Shown here: positions 1-7,488 of the stretch, in pieces
Layout of the letters: every line of letters begins with the position of its first letter
Numbering within the stretch: the stretch's first letter is position 1
The notes under the pieces: model-generated
The model's input: only the letters and a program-made list of their open reading frames with translations
What the model was told of the DNA's origin: nothing
Database searches by the model: none
Source: DATCJY01 sp036562565
GTDB taxonomy: Bacteria > Bacteroidota > Bacteroidia > Flavobacteriales_D > Sanyastnellaceae
Length of the DNA: 64,000 nucleotides
Assembly (NCBI GenBank): GCA_036562565.1
Contig: DATCJY010000043.1
Span: 8,087 to 72,086, forward strand
Direction of reading: 5' to 3'
Position numbers and translations under genes: made by a program

Positions 1-678
1 CATAATCACATTGGCACTGTAGCATTGTGTGTTAGCGGGTTTCCAAACAACCACGTTCCCCATCATTGCCGCGCTGGTAGGAAGGTTGCCCGCAATTGCC
101 GTGAAGTTGAACGGAGTCAAGGCGAACACAAAACCTTCAAGTGGGCGATACTCCACACGGTTCCATACACCCGGTTGGTTTTGTGGTTGGTCATTGTATA
201 TCTGTTGTGCATAAGCCACATTGAAGCGCAAGAAGTCAATCAATTCACAAGCCGAATCGATTTCAGCTTGAAAGGCGTTTTTGCTTTGCCCCAACATGGT
301 AGCAGCATTGATTTTCATGCGGTAAGGACCGGCCAACAAATCGGCAGCTTTCAAGAAGATAGCTGCGCGTTGTTCCCATGGAGTAGATGCCCACTTAGCA
401 CGAGCAGCCAAAGCAGCTTCAATGGCTTGCTTCACATGTTCTTTATTACCGAAGCTTTGATATCCCAAGATTTTTTTGTGCTCTTGAGGGGAGGTCATCG
501 GTCTGCGGTCATCAGTATAAACCAATTTATCTCCAATGTAAAGAGGTGTTTCAATAGGTGCTTGGTTGTACATTGCTCGGTAGGTATTGAGCAAGTCTTC
601 TCTGTCTTTTGTACCTACAGCATAACTTCTCACAGGTTCGTTTACCGGAGTCGGTACTTTATAAAATCCGTTGGACAT
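1..678 (-). CDS. pruA: L-glutamate gamma-semialdehyde (P5C) dehydrogenase, N-terminal 226 residues
   Basis: Oxidises glutamate semialdehyde (from pyrroline-5-carboxylate) to glutamate with NAD+, the second step of proline breakdown, in the cytoplasm. The visible part begins with MSNGFYKVPTPVNEPV and contains the ALDH Rossmann elements LTPFNFTAIAGNLP and VVWKPANTQ, whose Trp-Lys-Pro binds the cofactor. The ATG is at 676-678, and the frame runs without a stop off the left edge of the window, so the catalytic Cys and Glu lie outside. There is no proline dehydrogenase domain fused in front, so this is the stand-alone form of about 540 residues known from Bacteroidota and eukaryotes. It is separated by 120 bases from the reductase gene upstream and is probably its own transcript. 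The family call is firm; completeness cannot be judged. Confidence 0.93.
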   Translation of the reverse strand, partial: MSNGFYKVPTPVNEPVRSYAVGTKDREDLLNTYRAMYNQAPIETPLYIGDKLVYTDDRRPMTSPQEHKKILGYQSFGNKEHVKQAIEAALAARAKWASTPWEQRAAIFLKAADLLAGPYRMKINAATMLGQSKNAFQAEIDSACELIDFLRFNVAYAQQIYNDQPQNQPGVWNRVEYRPLEGFVFALTPFNFTAIAGNLPTSAAMMGNVVVWKPANTQCYSANVIM

Positions 679-798
679 AGCTGATATTTCGTAAATGTTA
701 TTGACTGAATTATGAATAATATGAGCGGCTAAGGTAGATAGAAAACCATCAGGGGAGAAACCATTTGAAATCCACCTGACCCATTCTTCAAACTGTAA

Positions 799-1839
799 TT
801 ACTCGTAAAGATTCACCTTGGCATTGAGCATCGGGAATCTATTTTGATGCCAATAGGGGTAGGGAGGAGTGACCTCACTCGCAGCATCCAATCTTTTCAC
901 TTGGTCCAAAGTCAAATTCCAACCTATAGCTCCAAGGTTCTGTTTCAATTGTTCCTCTGTGCGAGCACCGATGATGATGGATGAAATTGTAGGCCGCTGC
1001 AACAACCAATTGATAGCAACTTGCGAAACTGTTTTATTGGTTTCTGATGCAATTTCATCCAATACATCTACAATTCTGAAAAGTCGCTCATCCGGCATGA
1101 CTTCTTCCGGAATAGGGCTGCCTCCTTTGGTAATGCGACTATCCACCGGATGCGTACTATTTCTTCTGAATTTTCCGGAGAGTTTGCCGCTGGACAATGG
1201 GCTCCAAACAATCGTTCCAATGTTTTGATCTTTGGCCAATGGCATAAGTTCCCATTCAAAATCGCGGTTGAGCAAGGAATAATAAACCTGATGAGCTACA
1301 TACTTCGCCCAACCATGGCGCTCTGAAACAGACAACGATTTCATCAAATGCCAACCGGAGAAATTAGAACAAGCGATGAAACGAATTTTACCGGCTTTTA
1401 TAAGGTCATCCAGAGCATGCAACGTTTCATCCACAGGTGTATTTGCATCAAAGCCATGCAAATGATAGACATCGATGTAATCGGTTTTCAGCCGTTTCAG
1501 ACTTTCATCACAAAAACGTGTAATCTGTACGCGCGATGAGCCAAAGTCTTTCGGATCATCGGACATCGGAAAAGTTCCCTTGGTGGAGATGATTACTTTC
1601 GAACGAAAATCCTTTATCACTTCACCCAGAATTTCTTCTGAAAGCCCGCGGGAATAAACATTAGCCGTATCAAAGAAATTCAATCCCGCATCCAAACAGA
1701 TGTTGATGAGGCGTTTGGCTTGATTCACGTTAGTATCCCCCCAAGCGCTGAAGAAATCACCTTCACCTCCGAATGTGGCCGTACCAAAAGAAAGTACTGG
1801 CACCTTGAGACCTGAGGTCCCTAATTCTCTGTATTCCAT
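799..1839 (-). CDS. aldo/keto reductase
   Basis: NADPH-dependent reductase of the AKR superfamily with a (beta/alpha)8 barrel, 346 residues. It starts with the usual YRELGTSGLKVPVLSFGT strand. The catalytic tetrad can be placed at Asp57 and Tyr62 (FFDTANVYS), Lys87 (ISTKG) and His126 or His128 (VYHLHG). Near the C-terminus, SIIIGARTEEQL is the cofactor phosphate-binding loop. Its length and motifs fit the bacterial YajO/YhdN-like group that reduces varied aldehydes; the substrate cannot be read from sequence. The stop of msrA lies 14 bases upstream on the same strand, so the small membrane protein, msrA and this gene probably form one transcript, linking it loosely to oxidative or carbonyl stress. 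Confidence 0.9.
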   Translation of the reverse strand: MEYRELGTSGLKVPVLSFGTATFGGEGDFFSAWGDTNVNQAKRLINICLDAGLNFFDTANVYSRGLSEEILGEVIKDFRSKVIISTKGTFPMSDDPKDFGSSRVQITRFCDESLKRLKTDYIDVYHLHGFDANTPVDETLHALDDLIKAGKIRFIACSNFSGWHLMKSLSVSERHGWAKYVAHQVYYSLLNRDFEWELMPLAKDQNIGTIVWSPLSSGKLSGKFRRNSTHPVDSRITKGGSPIPEEVMPDERLFRIVDVLDEIASETNKTVSQVAINWLLQRPTISSIIIGARTEEQLKQNLGAIGWNLTLDQVKRLDAASEVTPPYPYWHQNRFPMLNAKVNLYE

Positions 1840-1853
1840 CTAAAAAAAAACGA

Positions 1854-2591
1854 TTACTTGAGCAACTCCGCAAAGCGCCTCTTAAACTTCTCTACTTTAG
1901 GAACAATAACTAGCTGACAATACGGATTCGCATCGGCATTCAGATTGAAGTAGTTGTTGTGATAATCTTCCGCAGGATAAAAATTCACAAGAGGAGAGAC
2001 CTCCGTAACAATCGGATTTTCCCAAACACCGCTCTCATTGGCTGCTTTGATAGCCAGTTCAGCAAGGCGCTTTTGATCATCATTGTGATAGAAAATCACA
2101 GAGCGATATTGCGTTCCCACATCGCCTCCCTGTCGGTTAAGTGTTGTGGGATCGTGAGTAGCAAACAATACTTCCAACAATTGCGAATAGCTGATTTGTT
2201 GAGGGTTGTAAGTTATCTGAACAACTTCTGCATGCCCCGTATTACCGGTACAAACTTCTTTATATGAAGGGTTCTTTACGGTACCTCCACTGTATCCGCT
2301 TTGCACGGAGACAACTCCATTGAGACGTTGAAATACCGCCTCTACACACCAAAAACAACCGGCACCGAAAGTGGCCATTTCCAAGGTGTCATTTATTTTA
2401 TCATTCATTTCTTGCATATAATTCGTATCAATTACAGCCGATTGCACAGGAGTTTTTGCATCTGTGCACGACATGAAAAGCAGGCCGAATAGACAAGCAA
2501 CACCACCGGCCACAAATGAAAACCATCTACCTGTAGGTTGATATTCCCAATCCCACCAACACCTTATGTCAGAGTGAACGATCTTGATCAC
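1854..2591 (-). CDS. msrA: peptide-methionine (S)-S-oxide reductase, predicted lipoprotein
   Basis: Repairs methionine S-sulfoxide in proteins. The signature GAGCFWCVEAVFQ gives catalytic Cys79 followed by Phe80-Trp81-Cys82, then GVVSVQSGYSGG and YSQLLEVLFATHDPTTLNRQ, the typical MsrA core. The N-terminus is extended: a basic stretch, a hydrophobic run (FVAGGVACLFGLLF) and a lipobox-like FMSC ending at Cys42, so the enzyme is probably exported and membrane anchored, acting on envelope proteins. No MsrB domain follows. The annotated ATG overlaps the end of the preceding small gene by 23 bases. No later ATG leaves a charged n-region before the hydrophobic core, which is why I keep it, but the exact start is uncertain. 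Confidence 0.92.
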   Translation of the reverse strand: MIKIVHSDIRCWWDWEYQPTGRWFSFVAGGVACLFGLLFMSCTDAKTPVQSAVIDTNYMQEMNDKINDTLEMATFGAGCFWCVEAVFQRLNGVVSVQSGYSGGTVKNPSYKEVCTGNTGHAEVVQITYNPQQISYSQLLEVLFATHDPTTLNRQGGDVGTQYRSVIFYHNDDQKRLAELAIKAANESGVWENPIVTEVSPLVNFYPAEDYHNNYFNLNADANPYCQLVIVPKVEKFKRRFAELLK

Positions 2592-2805
2592 GGTAAGAGG
2601 TATGTTCGCGTTTGATCAATAGAGATTGAATCACATAGATGACAACGGCACTGATACCGATTACAATCAATGATTTAATGGACTTGCCGAAGTACTGGCG
2701 CAAATAGCCCCAATCCAACACATCCCATATTCCAAGAAGTGCCATAATGGTAATAAGGATTACCAGTCCTGAGAGTACGTAAGCAAATAGGTTTCGAGTG
2801 TTCAT
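2569..2805 (-). CDS. small two-helix membrane protein
   Basis: A 78-residue protein I do not recognise. Two hydrophobic segments are visible, roughly residues 7-26 (AYVLSGLVILITIMALLGIW) and 44-63 (SLIVIGISAVVIYVIQSLL), with a charged tail KREHTSYRDQDRSL, so it should sit in the inner membrane. Its 3' end overlaps the start of msrA by 23 bases, which suggests translational coupling and supports that it is a real gene. A TACATTTG box ends four bases before its ATG, implying a very short or absent leader. No function can be proposed beyond co-expression with msrA. Confidence 0.65.
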   Translation of the reverse strand: MNTRNLFAYVLSGLVILITIMALLGIWDVLDWGYLRQYFGKSIKSLIVIGISAVVIYVIQSLLIKREHTSYRDQDRSL

Positions 2806-2809
2806 TTAT

Positions 2810-2817
2810 CAAATGTA
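2810..2817 (-). promoter_or_regulatory. putative -7 promoter box TACATTTG for the small membrane protein / msrA operon
   Basis: Reads TACATTTG on the minus strand, a full match to the Bacteroidota TAnnTTTG element. It ends only four bases before the ATG at 2805, so transcripts would be nearly leaderless. No TTG was found at the usual spacing upstream. Confidence 0.35.
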
Positions 2818-2877
2818 TGTGGGTTAAATTATTTCTGAGATGCTTTCGTACATCCGGCTACTACAAAAACATGTTAA

Positions 2878-4362
2878 TTATATGCGGAAGCGAAGGAATC
2901 CGAAGGCCATAGAAAGAGTGGGGTCATTGTTGCGGAAAAATGTAACAAAGTCACGCGAGGACACACCGAATTCATAAGCACCTTTTCCCAATGTGAAATA
3001 GATACCCACCGGTATCTTGGTGCTATAGTTACCACCTTGTACAACACCGGCTTGCAAGTGAATGTGTTTGATAGGGCTGAACACCCCACCAAAAGCAATC
3101 ACAGCCTTATCCAAACTTCCCAGGTCATCAGACAAAGGAGCAATAACATCCACCCCCACGCGCAAGTTTTTGAGATTATTGAATCCAAAACCGGCACGCA
3201 TGGTGGCGGGAAGTTTGGTCGTTATTGAAGAAGCTCCTTGCCATTCAAGAATTGCATCGCTGCCATTGAGTTTTTCAAATTGCTCTATGAAGTCAATATT
3301 ATCCATTCCACCATTTTCATACTCAAGTAAATTAATATCCTTCAGTGTATAAACGTTACCATCCCAAGTAATGGAGCCAATATCGGTAACAGCAGCACTG
3401 ATAATAAATTTCTCACGTAGCACAGCTGTGGCACCTAAGTCGAAACCGAAGCCCATTCCCACCGGCTTCAGCTTATTCGCATCTTTTGGAAATGCAGATG
3501 GGTTTGCTTCCGCGATGCTGCCATAATCAATTCCAAACAAAGGACTCAAGGCTCCGAAAACCGTAGTTTGATTGCCATCGGCTACAATCTCCGTCATACC
3601 GCGTCCTACCACCAGTTTAAGCCCAAGACCACCGTGTAGCTCCAGGTTTTCGGTACTGAACAGTCGTTTGCCCCAACCCAAGTTATACTCTTGTAGCCAA
3701 CTGAATCGAAAAACAGTACCGCGAATAAGCTCCGATAAAGTTTGTGCATTTTGCAGAGTGGTAATGCCTTTTACAACGCGCTCTAATACATCGGGATCAA
3801 TATCACCGATGTTGGGTATGGTATCAAACGTGCCGTTTGGATTGGCAACAATCAACGAGTCGAAATAATCAGAAGAGTATCCAAGCCACATGAGGTCTGC
3901 CACTTGTGGACCGAGCTTGGAATAATAGTCCACTCGCTCTTTGGTGCTGAAAGAGAAGGTACCCAGCCTATTGGTTTGGACGGCTATACCGAAAGTAGTT
4001 AAATCTAAATCAATGGCGTTCTTGGAATTGGCAAACTCAATGGCCATGTCCTTTTTCTCTGCAAGCGAGAGATTGCGCATTTTATCTCGGTAAAGGTTCT
4101 TGCGGATATCCGATTTACTAAGTGCTTCAGAAAAAAACGAAACCCCGGTTTCCATGAACCCGAATGTCACGAAACGTTCGTATTGATTTTTCAAATCGAG
4201 ATTGGCCGGATTGACACCCAGGGCTTGGTAGTCGGTGGCGAACGGAGTAGATACCCCCATTCCGGTCAGGGTAAAAGCCGAACCTTCTGTCTGGCCATTT
4301 GCGGTATGAGTAAAAAAAGAAGTGAGGAGAAGGACACTCAGTGTGCGGATAAGAGTTCTCAT
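2878..4362 (-). CDS. DUF5723-type outer membrane surface protein
   Basis: A 494-residue protein with an N-terminal signal peptide (RTLIRTLSVLLLTSFFTHTANGQ). After the signal comes the segment GMGVSTPFATDYQALGVNPANL, recalling FadL/PorV-like barrels and typical of DUF5723 proteins of Bacteroidota. The rest alternates short amphipathic strands (for example GWGKRLFSTENLELHGGLGLKLV is strand-like), and the chain ends MAFGFLRFRI with a terminal aromatic/hydrophobic pattern usual for beta-barrel assembly. It is likely an outer membrane barrel of unknown cargo. It stands alone between a terminator at 4447-4472 and the msrA cluster. Family assignment is from remembered sequence pattern; function is not known. 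Confidence 0.75.
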   Translation of the reverse strand: MRTLIRTLSVLLLTSFFTHTANGQTEGSAFTLTGMGVSTPFATDYQALGVNPANLDLKNQYERFVTFGFMETGVSFFSEALSKSDIRKNLYRDKMRNLSLAEKKDMAIEFANSKNAIDLDLTTFGIAVQTNRLGTFSFSTKERVDYYSKLGPQVADLMWLGYSSDYFDSLIVANPNGTFDTIPNIGDIDPDVLERVVKGITTLQNAQTLSELIRGTVFRFSWLQEYNLGWGKRLFSTENLELHGGLGLKLVVGRGMTEIVADGNQTTVFGALSPLFGIDYGSIAEANPSAFPKDANKLKPVGMGFGFDLGATAVLREKFIISAAVTDIGSITWDGNVYTLKDINLLEYENGGMDNIDFIEQFEKLNGSDAILEWQGASSITTKLPATMRAGFGFNNLKNLRVGVDVIAPLSDDLGSLDKAVIAFGGVFSPIKHIHLQAGVVQGGNYSTKIPVGIYFTLGKGAYEFGVSSRDFVTFFRNNDPTLSMAFGFLRFRI

Positions 4363-4446
4363 CTATTTAAATCATTGGTTTGAGAGGCTAATGTAGGCGA
4401 ACTCACGCAGACCTCTGCGACAAAATAGTTGTGATGACCAAAACAA

Positions 4447-4472
4447 AAAAGGCTGTCATACGACAGCCTTTT
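4447..4472 (-). terminator. intrinsic terminator after mdh
   Basis: An 11-bp stem (AAAAGGCTGTC pairing with GACAGCCTTTT) with a four-base loop. On the minus strand it is followed by TTTTTTG, 23 bases beyond the mdh stop. Confidence 0.85.
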
Positions 4473-4494
4473 CATAAATATCATGGTTGATAAA

Positions 4495-5436
4495 TTATGC
4501 ATTAACTGCATTCATTTTATCAAGAACATCCATAACTTCTTTAACGGCCTTAGCAGATTGGTTCACAAGAGCCATCTCACTTTCATTCAATTGAAGCTCG
4601 ATAATTTTCTCGATACCGTTTTTACCAAGTACTACAGGCACACCCAAGTAAATGTCTTTCAATCCGTATTGACCGGTCAACCATGCGCAAACAGGGAAGA
4701 TACGTTTTTGGTCGCGAACAATGGCTTCAACCATTTGAGCTGCAGCAGCACCTGGAGCATACCATGCAGAAGTACCAAGCAAGTTCACGATTTCACCACC
4801 ACCTGTTTTAGTACGCTCAACGATAGCGTTCAATTTCTCTTCAGAAATCAATTCAGTAACCGGAATACCTCCAACTGTAGTGTAGCGTGGAAGCGGAACC
4901 ATGGTATCACCGTGGCCACCCATCAATACTGCTTGGATATCTTTTGGAGAGCAGTTCAACGCTTCAGCAAGGAAAGCACGATAACGAGCAGTATCAAGGA
5001 TACCGGCCATACCGAATACTTTGCTGCTGTCCACTTTAGCTGTGAGGTATGCGCAATAAGTCATTACATCCAACGGGTTGGACACAACGATTATTTTCGC
5101 GTTCGGAGAATACTTGATAACGTTCTCAGTAACTGTCTTAACGATACCAGCGTTTGTAGCGATCAAGTCATCACGGCTCATCCCCGGTTTGCGAGGAAGA
5201 CCACTTGTAATTACTACAACTTCTGAATCAGCAGTTTTGCTGTAATCATCCGTGCTACCAATAGTACGGGTGTCATACAAATTGATAGGAGCGGTTTGCC
5301 AGATATCAAGTGCCTTACCTTCAGCGAAGTTGGGCTTAATATCCACCAATACCACCTCATTAGCAATCTCGCGATGCGCTAAAACATCAGCACAGGTAGC
5401 TCCTACGTTTCCTGCACCTACAACAGTTACTTTCAT
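4495..5436 (-). CDS. mdh: malate dehydrogenase
   Basis: NAD-dependent oxidation of malate to oxaloacetate in the TCA cycle, cytoplasmic, 313 residues. The N-terminus MKVTVVGAGNVGATCA is the Rossmann glycine motif. Asp32 in VLVDIKP selects NAD. The substrate loop LPRKPGMSRDDL carries Arg82 and Arg88, which mark malate rather than lactate specificity. Asp148/Arg151 (LDTARYR) and His175 (GGHGDTMVP) form the proton relay. This is the LDH-like tetrameric MDH group (MDH type 3). The gene is monocistronic: a terminator follows and a perfect TAATTTTG box lies 84-91 bases upstream. Confidence 0.97.
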   Translation of the reverse strand: MKVTVVGAGNVGATCADVLAHREIANEVVLVDIKPNFAEGKALDIWQTAPINLYDTRTIGSTDDYSKTADSEVVVITSGLPRKPGMSRDDLIATNAGIVKTVTENVIKYSPNAKIIVVSNPLDVMTYCAYLTAKVDSSKVFGMAGILDTARYRAFLAEALNCSPKDIQAVLMGGHGDTMVPLPRYTTVGGIPVTELISEEKLNAIVERTKTGGGEIVNLLGTSAWYAPGAAAAQMVEAIVRDQKRIFPVCAWLTGQYGLKDIYLGVPVVLGKNGIEKIIELQLNESEMALVNQSAKAVKEVMDVLDKMNAVNA

Positions 5437-5519
5437 TGTATTATTAAACTTTTGAGTGTTTTTAAAATTTCTTTTTGCCTTTTACTGAAGATGCCATCAG
5501 ATAGTTTTAAAAAGGCGTT

Positions 5520-5527
5520 CAAAATTA
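5520..5527 (-). promoter_or_regulatory. putative -7 promoter box TAATTTTG upstream of mdh
   Basis: Minus-strand TAATTTTG matches TAnnTTTG exactly and would give a leader of roughly 75 bases for mdh. No TTG at 17-23 bases upstream was found, so only half the promoter is supported. Confidence 0.4.
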
Positions 5528-5588
5528 AGTCGCAATTTTAGTTGTATGGCTTGCGTTGTTTTTCACAAATAATGTTCTTTTACACACA

Positions 5589-5623
5589 TTGGCTAAAGAA
5601 CCCAATTAGGGCATCATCTTTGC
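5589..5623 (+). promoter_or_regulatory. putative promoter TTG-N23-CATCTTTGC for the MORN-repeat protein
   Basis: TTG at 5589-5591 and CATCTTTGC at 5615-5623, one base off TAnnTTTG, spaced 23 bases. It lies about 40 bases before the ATG at 5665 and supports that start over an upstream in-frame ATG at 5542. Confidence 0.4.
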
Positions 5624-5664
5624 CAATTGCGAATAGAACTACAACAATTCGGTTTTACTCATCT

Positions 5665-6717
5665 ATGAAAAATCACATCTTCACCATTTTGTTTGTGACA
5701 TTGCTATCCACTTTGGCTGTAGCCCAACCCGGCAAAGAACTTCCATCTGGTGTTGCCGGTAAGGATTTTAACGTAACCGATGCGAAGGGCAGGAGACAGG
5801 GCCTGTGGATTCAACAATGGAAAAGCACACGAAATCTGCTCTACAAAGGTGAGTATAAAGATGGAGTTCCTGTGGGGGAGTGGCAACGCTTCTACAGCGA
5901 TGGAAAACTGATGGCAGTTACCAAGCATATTCAGGACACGATACTCATGGAAGTGACCTTTTACCATCCGGATGGCAAAACCAAAATGTCAGAGGGCACT
6001 TATCGTCACAAACTCAAAGAAGGCAACTGGAAACTTTGGGATATCAACGGCACGCTACTTTCTGACGAGAATTACCAAGACAGCCTGCTACATGGCAACT
6101 GCAAATACTATTCGCCAAATAGCAACCTCTTGAGAGATGAGAACTATGTGAAAGGCGTGAAGGAAGGTCCATTCACCGAATATTTTGACAATGGTAAAAT
6201 GATGAAACAAGGCACCTATGTAAATGGCAAATTGCATGGTGATTACAAATCGTGGTATGCATCCGGTGCGGTGGATTGTACCGGCAAATACTACTACGGT
6301 GTGCCAGATGGTGATTGGTATTGCAATGATTTTGACGGAACCCCGAAAGTTGCTATCCGCTATAACAAAGGCAAGGAAGTCAAGCGCAAATACCAGAACG
6401 GGACTTTCAAAGAGTATTATGAGAACGGACAGATTCCGAAAAGTGAATACACCTATGACAATGGCATGAAGAATGGTCCGTTCACCGAATGGTATGACAA
6501 AGGATACTACGAGCAAATTCCAGCAAGTGCGGAAGACCGTAAAATCGGTATCGTTTACAGGGAGCGTCTTACCGGAACACAGATAAAAGTTAAAGGCAAT
6601 TATGTGAACGATAAGCTGGACGGAGAAATCTTTTACTACCGTGAAAACGGAGTGCTGGACAAAGTAGAAGAGTGGAAGAACGGAGAACTTGTTCGCACCC
6701 GTCAAGGCATGCGATAA
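5665..6717 (+). CDS. exported MORN / YwqK-type repeat protein
   Basis: 350 residues beginning MKNHIFTILFVTLLSTLAVAQ, a clear signal peptide. This is the reason for choosing the ATG at 5665 over one 41 codons upstream that would bury it. The mature chain is a tandem array of about 22-25-residue units of the form G-x-Y-x-N-G-x-x-x-G-x-W/F-x-x-W/Y, such as YVNGKLHGDYKSWYASG, YDNGMKNGPFTEWYDKG and YVNDKLDGEIFYYRENG. These are MORN-like repeats, as in YwqK-family antitoxin-like proteins. In exported Bacteroidota proteins these repeats have no settled function; there is no partner toxin beside it. The stop abuts the stop of the convergent M23 gene with no gap. Confidence 0.85.
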   Translation: MKNHIFTILFVTLLSTLAVAQPGKELPSGVAGKDFNVTDAKGRRQGLWIQQWKSTRNLLYKGEYKDGVPVGEWQRFYSDGKLMAVTKHIQDTILMEVTFYHPDGKTKMSEGTYRHKLKEGNWKLWDINGTLLSDENYQDSLLHGNCKYYSPNSNLLRDENYVKGVKEGPFTEYFDNGKMMKQGTYVNGKLHGDYKSWYASGAVDCTGKYYYGVPDGDWYCNDFDGTPKVAIRYNKGKEVKRKYQNGTFKEYYENGQIPKSEYTYDNGMKNGPFTEWYDKGYYEQIPASAEDRKIGIVYRERLTGTQIKVKGNYVNDKLDGEIFYYRENGVLDKVEEWKNGELVRTRQGMR

Positions 6718-7437
6718 TCAACGAACTATCGTCCTGTGTTCTTTGATGAATTTCGTTGGGTCGAGGTAACCGCGGGTGACAGTACTGTAGCCGCCTCCTA
6801 AATCCATATTGGGTTGATCGCGCACCTCCAAGTGTAGATGAGCCAGATATATTCCTTCAGCCGTGCCAATGGTACCGATTGTATCACCTTTGTGTACCCA
6901 TTGTCCTTTGCGAGCAAACATATCATCCATATGCGCATAAAGTGATTCCACCAGCTGCAATGAGTCACCCGAAGGAAAAGGATGAACAATGCGAACCACC
7001 TTTCCCCATCCACCATAAAAGTTAATGGATTGCGTTACATAGCCATGCGCCATGGAAAAGATAGGATCGCCTTTATCGGGATTGCCTCCGCCCACACCGT
7101 TCCAATCATCGCCCAGGTAATCGTTTTTTCCGAATGGTTGAGCATTGTAATACCCCTTGGCATTCGGCTTGCCAACAGGATAATCGAAGCCGTCAGCAAT
7201 GTATTGCGGATGATTTTTGAAGAGGAGTAAGAGAGAATCATGATAAGACAGCGAAAGAGATTCGGCAACAGGAGATGGTGGTTGTGCTTGTGTGTCTTCG
7301 CTACATGATGATATAAGTATTGATATCAAAAAAAATAAAACAAAAAAATTTAAGCCATTATAATTCCTTATCGAAATATCAATCGTTCTAAAAAACCTGA
7401 TAAATAAGAATTGTGATGAACGGTATTCTATCTGCAT
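6718..7437 (-). CDS. M23-family (LytM-like) peptidase domain lipoprotein, first zinc ligand apparently replaced
   Basis: 239 residues. A hydrophobic run and lipobox (ISILISSC) near residue 44 indicate an exported lipoprotein, although about 30 residues precede the hydrophobic core and no better start is visible. The LytM fold is recognisable from DDWNGVGGGNPDKGDPIFS, GYVTQS, the YAHMDD strand and the C-terminal AHLHLEVRD, whose His-x-His provides the catalytic and zinc histidines. In related enzymes the first zinc motif is H-x-x-x-D just before WNG. Here that stretch reads DYLGDDWNG, with Tyr (TAC) where His (CAC) is expected. It may therefore be a non-catalytic binding or activator protein. 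The HxH is intact, so activity cannot be excluded. Confidence 0.82.
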   Translation of the reverse strand: MQIEYRSSQFLFIRFFRTIDISIRNYNGLNFFVLFFLISILISSCSEDTQAQPPSPVAESLSLSYHDSLLLLFKNHPQYIADGFDYPVGKPNAKGYYNAQPFGKNDYLGDDWNGVGGGNPDKGDPIFSMAHGYVTQSINFYGGWGKVVRIVHPFPSGDSLQLVESLYAHMDDMFARKGQWVHKGDTIGTIGTAEGIYLAHLHLEVRDQPNMDLGGGYSTVTRGYLDPTKFIKEHRTIVR

Positions 7438-7450
7438 AGGACTGTCTGAT

Positions 7451-7459
7451 TAAATTCGC
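7451..7459 (+). promoter_or_regulatory. putative -7 promoter box TAAATTCGC for the M1 peptidase / bioY pair
   Basis: TAAATTCGC fits the recurrent TAnnTTNGC pattern of this window and lies 29 bases before the ATG at 7489. No clear -33 element. Confidence 0.35.
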
Positions 7460-7488
7460 CAAAACATAAAAGTTGGAAAAACATAGAA

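Noticed and set aside
4483..5226. A 247-codon open frame on the plus strand opposite mdh
   Set aside because: It is antisense to a certain malate dehydrogenase, has no family resemblance and an odd composition rich in Cys, His and Phe, as expected of a shadow frame.
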